Assembly: GCA_949130485.1 (NCBI GenBank)
Contig: OX422188.1
Span: 8,107,443 to 8,171,442 of the forward strand
Direction of reading: 5' to 3'
DNA length: 64,000 bases
Source: Agelas oroides
Lineage: Eukaryota; Porifera; Demospongiae; Agelasida; Agelasidae
Part shown: in pieces, positions 15,801-27,500 of the stretch
How positions within the stretch are numbered: position 1 is the first letter of the stretch
How the letters are laid out: each line of letters starts with the position of its first letter
The notes under the pieces: generated by a model
Database searches by the model: none
What the model saw: only the letters and a program-made list of their open reading frames with translations
What the model was told of the DNA's origin: nothing
Position numbers and translations under genes: made by a program

Positions 15801-18800
15801 GTTCCCAGGCCTTTACCATCTTCATGAGGCTTGGGAATGAGGTTACACTGAATTTCTCAGCATAGCCTCATACCCAGGCCATTCATAGGCGGCTACATCC
15901 AGTATTGAGCAACACAAGTACATATATCATTGAAACCTAATTTTTGGACTACACAATTTACCGCAGAAAACAAGAAGGATGGGTCGGTATCCACCATCTT
16001 CAGGATGTTATCTACAAACTTCTCTGATCCCTGCAGAAGGTAGCGTAGATCAAACCCTGGGTTACGCTCAAATATTTGTTGAAGCTGGGTGTTTGTGAGC
16101 ACGCTTAGGATCTGGTAGTAGGCATACATCAGTTGTAGTGCGAGCTGAGGGGGGGGAGGGGGGGGGGGGGAGGAGACAGAGGGAGGTAGGGAAGAGAGAT
16201 AGGGGTGGAGGTGGGGGGGGAGACAGAGGGAGATAGGGAAGAGAGATAGGGGGGGGAGGTGGGGGGGGAGACAGAGGGAGATAGGGAAGAGAGATGGGGG
16301 GGGGGGAGACAGAGGGAGATAGGGAAGAGAGATGGGGGGGGAGGTGGGGGGGGAGACAGAGGGAGACAGAAGAAAGGAGGGAAAAGGGAGGAGACAAAGG
16401 GAGATAGAAGAAAGGAGGGAAGAGAGATAGGAAAAGAGAGAGGGTGGAGGGTGAGAAAGGGGGGAGGTGAAAAGGAGGCAGTGAAGGGAGGAGACAAGAA
16501 AGGGGAGAGGAAAGTCGGTAATTATGAAGCTTAAATACACTTGTAACTACTCATGTAAGCACTATCATAATATTGCAAGAGAGATGGAGTCCCTGGGAGG
16601 GGAGGAGGGAGGAAGGAGAGCGAGGAAAAGAGGGAGGAGGGAGGGAGGAAAGCCATATGATGCTTCTCACCTGATTCTCTGACAGTCGTGACTTTGCGAC
16701 TGCTACAAACACAAGCGGTCCTCGACACACAAACACGATCCTGTGATCACCTGCCACAATGCTCCTGAGGACAGAAAGAAAAGACCCAATTCAGAATTGA
16801 ATTCACCTAGTCACCTTGATAGATACCCCTTCTAGCCTCATTCCCAGGTTTCCACAGAATTAGTCACTTGCAGTGCGAAATTTGTGTGATTTTTTGTGTT
16901 GCAAGTTGACGAATGCTGTGGAGGCCCAGGAGGAAGGCTATGTCTCTCTCCCGAGTTTCAGTGCAAGCTCAGAAACATTAAGACATCAAGTGGATGCATA
17001 CACACGCTCTCCCATTCACACTGCAACATGATTAAATAAAATGGACGTAATTCATATACTTTATGAAGTGGCTCATGTGCTACCATTCAAGAGGGTTTAC
17101 CCTTGTACCTTTTCCTCATACCTGAGACTGTCCTTGTTGTCTTGTACAAATGACACCAGAACCTGCATTATTCCAAACAAGTGGACCAGTTTTTCTTCTT
17201 TACCATATCTGTTGGGGTAGAGGAGAAGAAAGGAAGACGGAAGGGGGAGAAGAGGAGAGAGCCAGGAGTGGGAGTCAAAGGAAAGGGGAAGAGGGAGAGG
17301 AAAAGAAGATAATGAGAAGGAGAGGAAGGGGTGGAAGGAAGAGAGAGGAGACAGAGAGATGATTAATGATGACTGTAAAACCATGTTTGTGACTACTATT
17401 TGGTCAGTGATCATATCATGTGACACAAGCCAATTATAGCGCACCTGCTATAGACTGGTTTTCCAGATGTGCTGAGAATGAAGACATGTTTCTGGTGCTG
17501 GCTCCAAGTAATTGATTCCACATCTGAGTAACCATAGCAACAATCACTTAGCTACATGAAATATCCAACGATCACCAATTCCTGGCATACCGTATAGCGC
17601 TAAATTTTCATGGGTCTTTAATTTCGCGAATTTCACAAATTTTCAAGTGTTCGCGAAAATATTTACGAAAATTTTTGACACGCGACACAGTTTTCACACT
17701 CTGCATTGATGGTCAATATCCCATGGCTAAGCTGCCGAATCCGTAAGAAACTCTCTCCAAGGAGACACCTTCCAAGGAGACACCTTCCAAGGAGACACCT
17801 TCCAAGTAGGCATTGCTTTGCTGACAGGTGCAAGCTTGAGGGAACGACAGTGTGCCGACAGTACGGTGTGTGTTAGATAAACCGACCAGGCTTGTATGCC
17901 ACGCCCGCAGCATATTAAGTGTGCAGTGTACGCGTGCAGCAAATTCGCGAAATTATTTCAATGAAATCTTCAAAAATCGCTATTCGCGAAAATTTAGACC
18001 CTCGAAAATTTAGCGCTATTGTCAGACCTTCATCTTCATACTCTCTTGACTCTGATCCCATGCTGTCCATCCTCACCCTGGTTGCTTCTGAGGGAGGGAG
18101 TCAGGGGGGGGGAGAGGAGGGAAGGGAAGAGGGAAGGGAAGGGAGGCAAAGGAAAGGGAGGCAAAGTAAAGGGAGGGGAAAGGAGAGGGAACAGAAGGGA
18201 AGGAGAGGGAAGGGAAGATAGTTGGAACTACTCAGGTTGAAAAACTCACTCTTGAGCTTAGTGTGTACATAATACTGAATCGGCCCTCTCCCCAGTCCAA
18301 TTACATTCACCCGACATCATTCAAGTAATGAATGAGACAAGACCTTCCCCACATTTCACTGCTCTTCTACTTCAGTGTATTATTGTGACTAAAGAATAAC
18401 AAATGGAGGAGGCCTGGGAACAAGCTAAGCCCCCCCCCCCCTCCCTCTCCCTCCCTCCCTTCTTGCCTTCCTCCATCCCTTCCCCTCCCTCCGTCCATCC
18501 CCTCCCTCCCTCCCTCCGTCCATCCCTCCCTCCCTCCTCCTCCCCCCTCCCTCCCTCCCTCCCTCCCTCCCTCTCCTCCCTCCCTCCCTCCCTCCCTCTC
18601 CTTCCTCCCTCCCTCCCTCCCTCCCTCCCTCTCCTTCCTTCCTTCCTTCCTTCCTTCCTTCCTTCCTTCCTTCCTTCCTTCCTTCTCCTCCCTCCCTCCC
18701 TCCCTCCCTCCCTCCCTCCCTCCCTCCCTCCCTCCCTCCCTCCCTCCCTCCCTCCCTCCCTCCCTCCCTCCCTCCCTCCCTCCCTCTCCTTCCTCCCTCC

Positions 18801-21201
18801 CTCTCCTTCCTCCCTCCCTCCCTCCCTCTCCTTCCTCCCTCTCCTCCTCCTCCTCCTCCTCCTCCTTACTTTTAGCAATCTCCTCATTGGAGGGCAACAC
18901 CAGGTCTGACGGACCCACTCCGATGTGCAATGACTGTCTTATAGACATCTCCGCCATACTAGCTGTCAGTGACAGCAACATGTCTGACCGCAGTGTAGGG
19001 TCCGAATCCTCTTCCTTATTGCCCTCCCTGGAGGGGCTACTGCCCACACTGGATGATAATGGACTCGCGTCTCTGGATGCACAAGCTCCTGGGGGTGCAA
19101 GGGTGGAAGACTCCGGTGGGACGGAAAGAGGCTCGAGTGGAAACACCTGGGAGTTTTCATCAGCATTCAGCTAGAAAATATAACAGAAAACACTGTAAGA
19201 TATTTACCAGACACCCTGCTCATCCTTCACACCCTAAAGTCCATTTCCATGTTTCAATAAGCATAGCCCATGCAAGGCAGACAAGTTACTCACAGACAGA
19301 CAAGTCTGGTCGTTCACAGACAGACAAGTTTGGTCGCTCACAGACCGCCAAGTCTGGTCGCTCACAGACAGCCAAGTCTGGTCGCTCACAGACAGCCGAG
19401 GGTGGCAGAAGTTAGTCTAAGGTGCCTCAAGTAATGGCTATGCATGAATGACAAGCTTTGCTGCTCACAGAGAGCAGAGACTCTGCATGAATGACAAGCT
19501 AGGGTGCTTTAGCGGAGACTCTCCTACTGGCTTCATAGTCTGCTGGGTTATGAATGCTTAGCCCATGTGTAGCTAGAACACTTTAGCCACAGTAGCAGTC
19601 CCAACATCTGCATGTGTAGTCACCTATTATCTCTGGCAAGGACTGCCTCTCTTCTCTTTGACTCCTAGTTGTCAGTTGGCATACAAGCGCTCATAACTCA
19701 GTGCTGCTCTGTGACTTCTCTGTGAAGTACTAGTAAAAGCCTCTGAATTGTGTATCTCTGTTTGACGTGGTTGTCAATCATCTCCGAATGCTACACTACT
19801 GACTGTATGCACTTAGAATCTAATAGTTGTTTCGGCCTACCTGTGATATATCTTGCTGGGGCTCCATTCTGTCTCTCCTAAGCTGGGGACTAGGTGATTT
19901 CCTCAACCTTGACACTAGCCTGCTATGAGACCTGCCCTGTGATGGGGGTACAACGCCCTGGTTCCTAGTGATAAGGACGTCCGAGGGGATCTCTATGTTC
20001 ACAAACTCATCTGGGTTTTCCTCACACAACAAGTTGTACCTGCACAACAAGACACACGAGTTTAGTCACTTGTACAATGTACATACGGTTGAACCTCATT
20101 CCCAGGTCTTTCCCACCGCAGTTTCTAATTATGGGATCTGGGTATGAGAGTATGCTAAGCTAGCCTTGTTCTCATGTTCTCCAGTATTTGCAGTACTGAC
20201 AGTGATCAAATGCTGAACACCATGGAATGAGGTTGCAATTTAGCTAGTTGCAGGATCAGCCTCGGGGGGAGGAGCCCGGGGACGAGGCTAGATCAGTCAA
20301 AGCATGCATGTTCATGACAAAACCTAGCCTCGTTCCCAGGCCACTCCCAGATTTTATCTCGCAGCCGTGGTTTTTCTTTTTCCGTACTGCAAGCGACGGA
20401 AAGCTGGGCGGGGCCTGGGAACGAGGCTAGACAAAACCTACGACTACAGTATAAACTATAATCTGGAGTAGCGGAACAAATTAAATCATCTGTAAACTTG
20501 TTCAGTTACTCCAGAACAGCGGAAACACTTTAGTTTAGGGCTTCATATTTAGCAAATTGGCTTTCTATTAAAACCCACTATGTTACACTAATAAAACAGG
20601 GGAGGCCTAATATAAGTAGTCATCTTCAGTGATGTACTCGGACTTCATGTGGCCGGCCGGGGGGAACATGGGAATGAGGCTAGTTACAGTTTACATCAGC
20701 TGAACTGAAGCCATGGTGAGCAGTTCAAGAACAAAGAACAGTATGATAATAACCTGCATGTCACTCCCGGGTTCACAGAGGGGAGTCCCTGACAAAGAGA
20801 CACTGACAGACTGTGTCATTAAACTATACAGCCCTATGATACTATGATCAGCAGCCCCTTTCATTATGGTCAAAGCCAGACCTTGGCAACTAGCATAATG
20901 GCTCCAGAAACTAGGTACTATAGCCTACTAGATAAATCTCACTGCTGAAATAAGAGGTTCGTCCATGATTCAGGCTAGTAGAAAATGTCTTCTAGGAACT
21001 GTTGTTCCTAGCTTCTTGAGCCATTTAAATACAGCTTCAAGGTCTCAATTCTACTGTCCGCAGCTACGTGCAGCTTTACCCAGAGGTAATTCAACACAGC
21101 ACAGTACTTGCTACATACCCGTTCGGCTGCTCCGCTTCGTCACCGTCAGCCCACTCCTCAGAAAACTCCTCTGACCCAGCCCCAAATGCAGATGAAGCCA
21201 T
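9803..21201 (-). CDS. MON1: Vacuolar fusion protein MON1 (complete, 15 exons)
   Basis: MON1 with CCZ1 forms the guanine-nucleotide exchange factor that activates Rab7 on maturing endosomes. Exons on the minus strand, in order: 21119-21201, 19841-20039, 18870-19170, 17445-17523, 17122-17208, 16671-16764, 15962-16144, 15013-15084, 14170-14251, 11656-11870, 11393-11459, 11213-11324, 10732-10834, 10236-10331 and 9803-9847. All junctions are GT..AG and in phase; the total is 1818 nt, or 605 aa. The N-terminal 200 residues are acidic/Ser-rich and poorly conserved. Longin domains then show KHVFILSTSGKPVYSRYGKE, VFVCRGPLVFVAVAKSR, YYQILSVLT, and DLRYLLQGSEKFVDN. Later come DVHLIFNLVDASTSFR, CLLLISTDKEKFFALQEC, PEIRHFLYKSRKTSCITSP, and the terminal KLIRWIN-KEEERLIITSS. 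I cannot separate MON1A from MON1B; invertebrates normally have a single MON1. Confidence 0.95.
11880..12000. repeat. Polypurine minisatellite upstream of MON1 exon 10
   Basis: The plus strand repeats GGAGGTGGAGTGGAGG units. On the transcribed strand this is a long pyrimidine-rich tract leading to the exon 10 acceptor. Confidence 0.85.
12110..12270 (-). repeat. Minisatellite, about 54-bp unit, left arm of an inverted pair
   Basis: Three units of CATGTTAGCATTGTGTCGTA..GCACCAGGATTGATGATGACC. The same unit recurs in inverse orientation at 12890-13225. Both lie in MON1 intron 9. Confidence 0.9.
12309..12720 (+). mobile_element. Non-LTR retrotransposon reverse-transcriptase fragment (dead)
   Basis: The conceptual product includes IALASCLSKVIELCILGQHL, then QPQFGFKPGLSTTICTGILK, then, past a stop, NASKSFDTVDYN-like residues. 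This is the order of reverse-transcriptase motifs in LINE-type elements: a palm segment, the QFGF.KG.ST block, and a D-A-.-K-.-F-D-like site whose catalytic Asp is replaced here by Asn. Stops and frame changes show decay. It lies antisense within MON1 intron 9, between two inverted minisatellite arrays. Confidence 0.7.
12885..13225 (+). repeat. Minisatellite, about 54-bp unit, right arm of an inverted pair
   Basis: About six tandem units of GGTCATCATCAATCCTGGTG..ACACAATGCTAACATGTCTG, with variants. It is inverted relative to the array at 12110-12270. Confidence 0.93.
14609..14810 (+). repeat. 12-bp satellite (ACAGTACGATCT)n in MON1 intron 8
   Basis: Repeats of GTACGATCTACA, interrupted three times by ACATGTACAGT. 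Frames through it (YSTIYSTIYST..) are artefacts. Confidence 0.95.
15360..15860. repeat. Decayed cluster of TAGCCTCG-family hairpin ends in MON1 intron 7
   Basis: Several degenerate ends (AGCCTCATTCCCAGG, GGCCTGGGAGC, AGCCTTGTTCCCAGGCC, GCTTGGGAATGAGG) and internal GATCAAAAACTGGAG-type blocks, in both orientations. No clean target duplication remains. Confidence 0.7.
16147..16510. repeat. Polypurine G-rich minisatellite in MON1 intron 6
   Basis: Units of GGGGGGAGACAGAGGGAGAT.. directly precede (on the minus strand) the exon 7 acceptor at 16145. The Pro-Ser-rich frames read across it are not genes. Confidence 0.9.
17588..18020. mobile_element. MITE with TACCGTATAGCGCTAAATTTTC ends
   Basis: The left end TACCGTATAGCGCTAAATTT mirrors the right end CGAAAATTTAGCGCTATTG. 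The interior is rich in TTCGCGAA and carries a 17-bp triplication near 17757-17810. It is similar to the better preserved copy at 38661-39046. It lies in MON1 intron 3. Confidence 0.7.
18075..18220 (+). repeat. GGGA/GGAAA purine tract in MON1 intron 3
   Basis: Runs of GGGAAGGGAAG and AGGCAAAGGAAAGGG. No coding signal. Confidence 0.85.
18430..18868 (+). repeat. (CCCT)n/(CTTC)n/(CCT)n compound microsatellite
   Basis: Over 400 bp of CCTCCCT, then TTCC, then CTC units, reaching to within a few bases of the MON1 exon 3 donor (18869-18868). Read from the minus strand it is a GGGA tract directly following the 5' splice site. Confidence 0.95.
19288..19400 (+). repeat. 24-bp minisatellite in MON1 intron 2
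   Basis: About five units of CTCACAGACAGCCAAGTCTG and variants. Confidence 0.85.
20325..20429. mobile_element. Hairpin MITE, TAGCCTCG family, 9-bp TSD
   Basis: 105-bp element with TAGCCTCGTTCCCAGGCCAC..GGCCTGGGAACGAGGCTA. The flanks 20316-20324 and 20430-20438 are both GACAAAACC. It lies in MON1 intron 1. A degenerate 40-bp relative lies just upstream (20255-20290). Confidence 0.92.
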
Positions 21202-21424
21202 GTTTAAGATATCACATGAGAGTGGCTTTATCACGTGATTCAGCCAGCCCCACCCCAACTGCTCACGGTGCTGTTGCACTGTCTGTCTTGCCTCACAGGA
21301 GAATGACATGCCATTCTTTCACCTTCTTCATTCCCCACACTACCAGCTGCAAGCATTTCATTAAGCATTTGACTATAGACCAAAAGCTAGCTGTGTCTCA
21401 AAACACTTGAGGCAGGGAAGGTCT

Positions 21425-21582
21425 TAGCCTCATACCCAGGCCATTGGAACTAAGCTAGGAAGGTTTGGGAACAAGGCTACCAAAAAGTCACTTGAGCTCC
21501 ACCTAGCCTTGTTCCCAGGCCCTCGCCCCCATACTGCAAGTGATCAATAACTGGAGCTGAGAATGGCCTGGGAACGAGGCTA
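21425..21582. mobile_element. Two older TAGCCTCG-family hairpins (21425-21479 and 21504-21582)
   Basis: Both have recognisable inverted ends. The second has flanks AGCTCCACC and AGTCCCGCC, which differ by three transitions, consistent with an aged 9-bp duplication. They lie between MON1 and TXNL4A. Confidence 0.7.
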
Positions 21583-21784
21583 AGTCCCGCCTGTTCCCAG
21601 GTGAAGGTATCTTACAGTTAAAAAGTTAACCGAATGAAATGCATCCATGAGTAAGCCAGTTACTATTACAGAAAAGAAGAGAAGCAGCTTGACTAATATG
21701 AGTATGCAGATCTATTATAACTAAAACAGCAGTGCAGTCTGAATATTTTGAGATATATACAAATACATCTGTTGAGCGAAAAGA

Positions 21785-22213
21785 TCAATATCTGTACTTG
21801 GTTGAATAGTCTTTTGGGGAAACAACCAGACCACGCCCCTTCCTTGCTCCTCTGTACACTGTCTCGACTATATCAACCATCTCTTCCTGGTCCTCAAGTG
21901 GCCAGTTGATTTTATTGTTGTTTCCGGTCCCCAAGTCAATCATGATGTGTTTGTTCCGGTAGAAAAACATGACAGTACAGGGGTCATAGAGTTCGTACAT
22001 CTTATTGAAGTCTGGGACTTCAGTGACATCAACCAGGTAGATCACAGCAAAGTTTTTCACCTTGTCGGCAATTTTGTAGAGAATTTCATCCATCTGCATG
22101 CATGTTGGGTCCCAGTCGTGTCCAAACCTAATTACAACCACTCTCTCTTCTTCTCCTAAAATGGCCTGGTCCACCTGCCAGCCATTGCTCAAGTGAGGTA
22201 ACATATAGGACAT
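21785..22213 (-). CDS. TXNL4A: Thioredoxin-like U5 snRNP protein TXNL4A / DIM1 (DIB1)
   Basis: 142-aa complete single-exon frame starting MSYMLPHLSNGWQVDQAI and ending RGLVVSPKDYSTKYRY. It has the family's exact length and nearly every conserved segment (FGHDWDPTCMQMDEIL, YLVDVTEVPDFNKMYELYD, DLGTGNNNKINW, YRGARKGRG). The protein is a thioredoxin-fold subunit of the U4/U6.U5 tri-snRNP that holds the precatalytic spliceosome. A possible AG acceptor (TTTGTAG) about 27 bp upstream of the ATG suggests a 5' UTR intron. It follows MON1 on the same strand but is probably transcribed separately. Confidence 0.98.
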   Translation of the reverse strand: MSYMLPHLSNGWQVDQAILGEEERVVVIRFGHDWDPTCMQMDEILYKIADKVKNFAVIYLVDVTEVPDFNKMYELYDPCTVMFFYRNKHIMIDLGTGNNNKINWPLEDQEEMVDIVETVYRGARKGRGLVVSPKDYSTKYRY

Positions 22214-22921
22214 CGTTAGTTCCTTCCCAAAGTTGACCTACAAATAGATAGATAGAAGAATGTGTGATTAGCCAGTTGATGGTCTACATATGACAAGGTT
22301 CTGTGTCATAATTATACTGAAGATTTCAAGTTTGTTGTTACTCAAAAGTGGCCCATGTGCAGTATGGTGGACTGTCACGAAGTAAATGAAACATCCGAAG
22401 TATATTGCCTGGGGGACCAATTGCTCTGGAATAAAAGGACCGGGGGCCCATTTACTTAGTGACAGGACACGTTTTTGATTGTTCCTGGTCATCCTCAGCA
22501 CCCTCGAGTATCAGTACCCTTGTGAACAGTTATAATACTTGGTGTCTGGCAAGTGGCTCGACATTTGTCATTTCTCTCAACTGAGGCAGTGAAAAGTCAG
22601 AAAAACAACTGGTCTAGTGCTCATGCGTCAGTTTTGAGTATGACAACGAACTTGAAATCTCCAGTACCTATGGCCAGACAACCCTAGCTGGTTCCGAGAC
22701 TACACTCAACACAAATCAAACGTTCACAAAATTAATGGTTAAAAAAATGAAAACTTCTATAATGTACAGTCGGTCTTCAATACCTGTTTTGAAAGCAGTA
22801 GGGAATCTCGCGATACAGTTCTGTGCAGTTCTGATACGACGCATCAACGATTTTCTATTTAACGCACACTTTCAATTTTGAATTTACGTTGTCTGCGCAT
22901 AATAAGATCGAAGAATGCAGG

Positions 22922-22994
22922 TTTGCCTCGTTCCCAGGCCTTCCCCGGCTCCAGTTTTTGATCGCTTGCAGTATGAAGCCTGGGAACGAGGCTA
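22922..22994. mobile_element. Hairpin MITE, TAGCCTCG family (left end worn)
   Basis: The ends GCCTCGTTCCCAGGCC..GCCTGGGAACGAGGCTA enclose a GATCGCTTGCAGTA block. The left TA is altered and no exact duplication is visible. Confidence 0.75.
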
Positions 22995-23019
22995 GGTTTT
23001 AATAGGAGTGTAGTAGCCA

Positions 23020-23144
23020 TAGCCTCGTTCCCAGGCCGTTCCCGGCTCCAGTTTTGATCGCTTGCAGTACACTGCAAGCGATCAAAACTGGAGCCACTGC
23101 AAGCGATCAAAACTGGAGCCGGGAACGGCCTGGGAACGAGGCTA
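23020..23144. mobile_element. Hairpin MITE, TAGCCTCG family, 9-bp TSD
   Basis: 125-bp near-perfect foldback with an internal duplication of the GCGATCAAAACTGGAGCC arm. The flanks 23011-23019 and 23145-23153 are both TAGTAGCCA. Confidence 0.95.
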
Positions 23145-23159
23145 TAGTAGCCACACCAT

Positions 23160-24530
23160 TGCAGTATCATTGTTCAGTGATCTACTAAATCATGACATGT
23201 GGCTTTGTAACTCAGCTTGGTAACTTGCAGTATGCATAAGTCACAGCAAATCAAATCAAGTAATCTTAAAAGTAGTGAGTACTAAATTATTAGCTACATA
23301 CCATAGAGAACTCAAGCCTACTAGTCATAGGCTTGAGTTCATAAATAATGCAGTAGAAACTGAGAACAATCCACGTGGTGGAAGTGTGACAAACTGTATC
23401 ATTTAGTGAACCACAGCATCACTCACTGAGTCACTTCAGGACCATGATACATTACAGTAAAAAATTCATTTCCTTTGGGCATGAACAAGTAGCTAAATTA
23501 CAAATGTCGCACTGTCAATGCAAGTGACTAAAGGGTCTTTTAACCAGGGTATATAAAGCTAGCCCACTGAATGTATAATAAATCAAGAGAGAGGCTGAGT
23601 CGGGACAGATGAGTAGCTAGCAACTTGAAAGTCAGTGAACTGAGAGTGAGCACATTATTTACTAGCTATATACAGTCAGCAGTTTAGCTAAATAAGCTAT
23701 TCTGCAACCAGTGTGGAAAGGGGGAGAATGGCCGGGGGCAATCCGCTAAACTTGAAGTATTGCTAGGCTCTTACATCTCCGGACTGAGTCAGTTAATTGC
23801 AAACAACTTGTTGCTGTAATGTTAGCTACTATGTCAACAACTAAACTGCCAACATATATGTTGTTGACAGTGAACTGAGACAGAATGATTAACTAGTTGT
23901 CTAAAACATAGGGGGAAAACCAGACACTAAAAACATAGGTCTTTGAAATCCTGTGAGAGCAAAATCAAATACCCTGTTATGAGTGCAATTCAAATTTGTG
24001 GTTGTTGGGGAAAAACTTTATATGTATGATGATTGGTTGATTACGTAATTCTAAGTCTAGGTGTCATAGTTTCAGTCCCTTCGAACCCACAAGCTGGAAC
24101 CAAAGTAGCTAGGTAGTCAATTTGTGGTCAGTGAGCCTATACCTTTGTAGGTATTCATGATCCTTTCTTACACTAAAACCCCAATTGTTTAACAGCCCAT
24201 GAAATGTTTAGTCCGCTTTACGAGTACCTTGTATATACTATCATACACTATACGTTAAACAGACAAGCATCTTTCTTTGCTTGTAGGGAAAGATTTATTC
24301 TTAATGAAGCTTGACAGAGTTTTAGGGGCGGTTACTGGAAAATACACATTACATCAGCTATGTAGCCATGTCCAGACTAGAATATAAGCCACTTAGATCT
24401 GATTCACACCCATTACAGTGAACTATCCACTTACTTACGAAAAGCTATAACTAGCGGTACCTAGAAATCTGTTTCAACCATTAGTAGTTTCTTATGATAC
24501 AATCAGAGTGGAACTGTACCAGGTCCAAGA
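23160..24530. promoter_or_regulatory. Gene A1 5' flank (duplicated promoter region)
   Basis: No coding exon is seen. From about 23915 to 24530 the sequence recurs upstream of A3 (56577-57050, inverted) and downstream of A2 (51430-51880), so the 5' regulatory region belongs to the duplicated unit. The best preserved part is around CCACAAGCTGGAACCAAAGT and TCAATTTGTGGTCAGTGAGC. Confidence 0.6.
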
Positions 24531-27500
24531 ATGAGTCGATTGTTGTTGCTAGTTCTACTGAGCATGAATGCTCTTACTTTATACTCACTTGGAGCAGAAG
24601 AAGCAACATATCTCCACATTCTGTCAGATAATAGGAACGTGAGTGAAACTTGCAAGATGCAAAACAACTGCATCTTGTTCTCCAACTGCAGCTCTGAACC
24701 TGACCGGTGCTTTCAGTCTGACACAACCCTGCTGTTCCAACCCACAGAGTACTACCTGGAGGAACCCATAGTAGTGAGAGATGTGCACAACCTTTCACTG
24801 TGTGGGGTTAACTGTGACCAGTCTCTGTTCATTGCAACCATTCACTGTCGACCAGCAGCAGGGTTTGCATTCATCAATGTGTCATTCTTTCATATACAAA
24901 ACATAAAACTGGTTTCTTGTGGATTTCCAATCAATTTAACAGAGCTAAAAACAAGGGCTGCTTTTCCAGATGGTCAGGCATTTTTACATAACACCTTCAC
25001 TGCTGGACTGCAGATACTACTCTCTTTTCAGGTAACACTCGACAATGTTAACATCACCTACAGCAAAGGAAACGGAATTTTCTGGGTCAACCCTCTTGGA
25101 ACATCACACATTCGAAACTCCATGGTCACTCACACCAACTATGACCTCATTTCAAAACAACTGTATAAATCTGTCAACTGCACAAATGTAACAGCTGGAT
25201 GTCAAGGAGGAAATGTGTGGCTATTATTTGTTGATATAGATTGCAGTCATACAAATCACTCAAACCTAGCCTCTTTCTTTTCAATACAGCACACAGAGAT
25301 ATCTTTTGGAATTAATCTCAATAATTATATATGGGGTCCAAGGTATGCTGCAGGGCTCGGAGTAAGTTTCAGCCAAACTTCATTTGATGTCCAATTTCAT
25401 ATTGAAAATTCCAATTTTCACGACAACGTTGGTGATGCTGGAGCAAATATTTACTGTAGAATGATGAATTTTGTATCTAATTCTTCACTGGAAGTTGTCA
25501 ATACTTCCTTGAGTTATGGTAACAAACCATTCATAGACCAGCAATACATGCAATATTACGATCAAGCACCAGGCATGTACATTGATATTGATTCTGAAAG
25601 TGTGGTTCCACACCTAGAGATGTGCAATCTTCATCACAAAGCTATACACACAAACATCTCTCTTAATAATGTAACAATGCAAGACAATTTAGGAGGGGGG
25701 ATGAAAGTGTATTTTTCTGATAGTGGGAAATGGACAGTACCTTGTTGTTTTCAATTGCAAATTTCAAACACATTTATTAATGGTAGCTACATTTACTACT
25801 ACACAAGCACTGATCACAGAAGTGCCCTTGCTCTGCTTATTCAAGAGTCTAAGGAATCAAATGCGCTTCTACTGAATGTATCTCTATCAGGATTGACGAT
25901 ATCAAACTGCTATGTACTGTATGAGGATGACAGCTGGAAGTTAGCAGATTATCCCAAACTCTCGACCATGTTGGTGAGTGATGCTTTGTCTGTGTACATT
26001 CACAACTGCAGTATAGAAGCAAATGGCGCTGTGGGAATAGTAGCCCTCTCAAGCACAATGCATATGATTGGCAACAATACACTACAGAATAATTCTGGTA
26101 TTATCGGAGGAGCAATGTCACTTGATGCATACAGTACCATGTACCTTCATCCATACTCCATTCTCAGAATAACCAACAACAATGCTTCGAACTATGGTGG
26201 TGGTATTGTCATCAATCAAGGACTGGTCAGAAATTATGAAACCCCATGCTCTTACCAGCTGCTTCCAACAGGAGACATTCTGTCATCTGGAGCGCATGTT
26301 GTTATGAAGGGCAATAGAGCTGGTATTGCTGGTGGTGCCATATATGGTGGAGACCTGTTGAAGTGCTCTCAGAATTCTCAGAAGCTTGTTCATGAATCCC
26401 AGCGTGAGAAGCGAGAGAACATCTTTAATAATACCTTTATACTGGAGTCATCCTTTCCTACTGATTCTGAGCTTTCTTCTGTTGCAGTCGGTTTATGTTA
26501 CTGCACACACAACTATCGAAACTGCGACATCTCTACATTAAATGTTTCTGTCTACCCTGGTCAACACTCCACTGTCCAAGCTGTGGGAATAGGATACTAT
26601 GGAGGGACTACTCCTTCAGTTATTTTGCAGACTTTGGAGGGATCAAATGACACAGGTGTTACCCTCAAGACTAAAGGCCCACAGAGTCTGAGACCTACTT
26701 GTGAGGGCGTGAGATTTGAGGTTGAAGCACCAGAAGATGTTTCTGATATTTCGATTCGGCTAACAGCTGAAGGAAGTGCACTTCCATTTCACTTTTCAAA
26801 AATCCTGCTTCTAGCCTTCAAACTTTGCCCAGTAGGGTTCCATTTAGCTGAGAATAGGTGTACTTGTTCACCTGCACTAAGCAAGCTCTCTGTTCTCTGT
26901 GATATAAACAACCAATCATTTTATCGCACAGGGTCACTATGGATCTCCTTTACCAACCACTCAGTCTTTATTACGAACATTGCCCCTCTGAATACTGCAA
27001 GACTGCTGGTGTCCATCTCAATGCCAGTAACCCTGACACCCAATGTGACCTTAATCATTCTGGAATCCTATGTGGAAGTTGCAAAGAAGGGTTTAGCATT
27101 ACTCTTGGCTCATCCAGGTGTGCACCTTGCACAGACAAGTTTCTTGGACTTATTCCCGCATTTATACTTGCTGGAATTGTACTAGTGGTTTTCTTAACTG
27201 TACTAAACATAACTGTAGCAACTGGTACAATCAACGAACTGATATTCTATGCCAACATAATTCAAGCTGTTCGTGAAGCATTCGGACTCACAGCAAATGG
27301 CAGCAAGATTATGTCTGTATTCATAGCCTGGCTAAATCTTGACTTGGGCCTAGAGGTTTGTTTCTCAAGTAAACTTGATATCTACACAAAAACATTTCTT
27401 CAGTTCCTTTTCCCAGTTTACATTTGGATTCTTGTGTTCTGCATCATTGTTTCCAGCCACTATTCCACTACCGTTGCTCGTTTAGCAGGAAACAATGCTG

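Noticed and set aside
15893-16540. 215-residue Pro/Ser-rich frame and relatives
   Set aside because: Only the C-terminal 61 residues (MON1 exon 7) are real. The rest is the polypurine tract read as protein.
18367-18909. Glycine/Arg/Glu-rich and Pro/Ser-rich frames
   Set aside because: They translate the (CCCT)n compound repeat next to the MON1 exon 3 donor.
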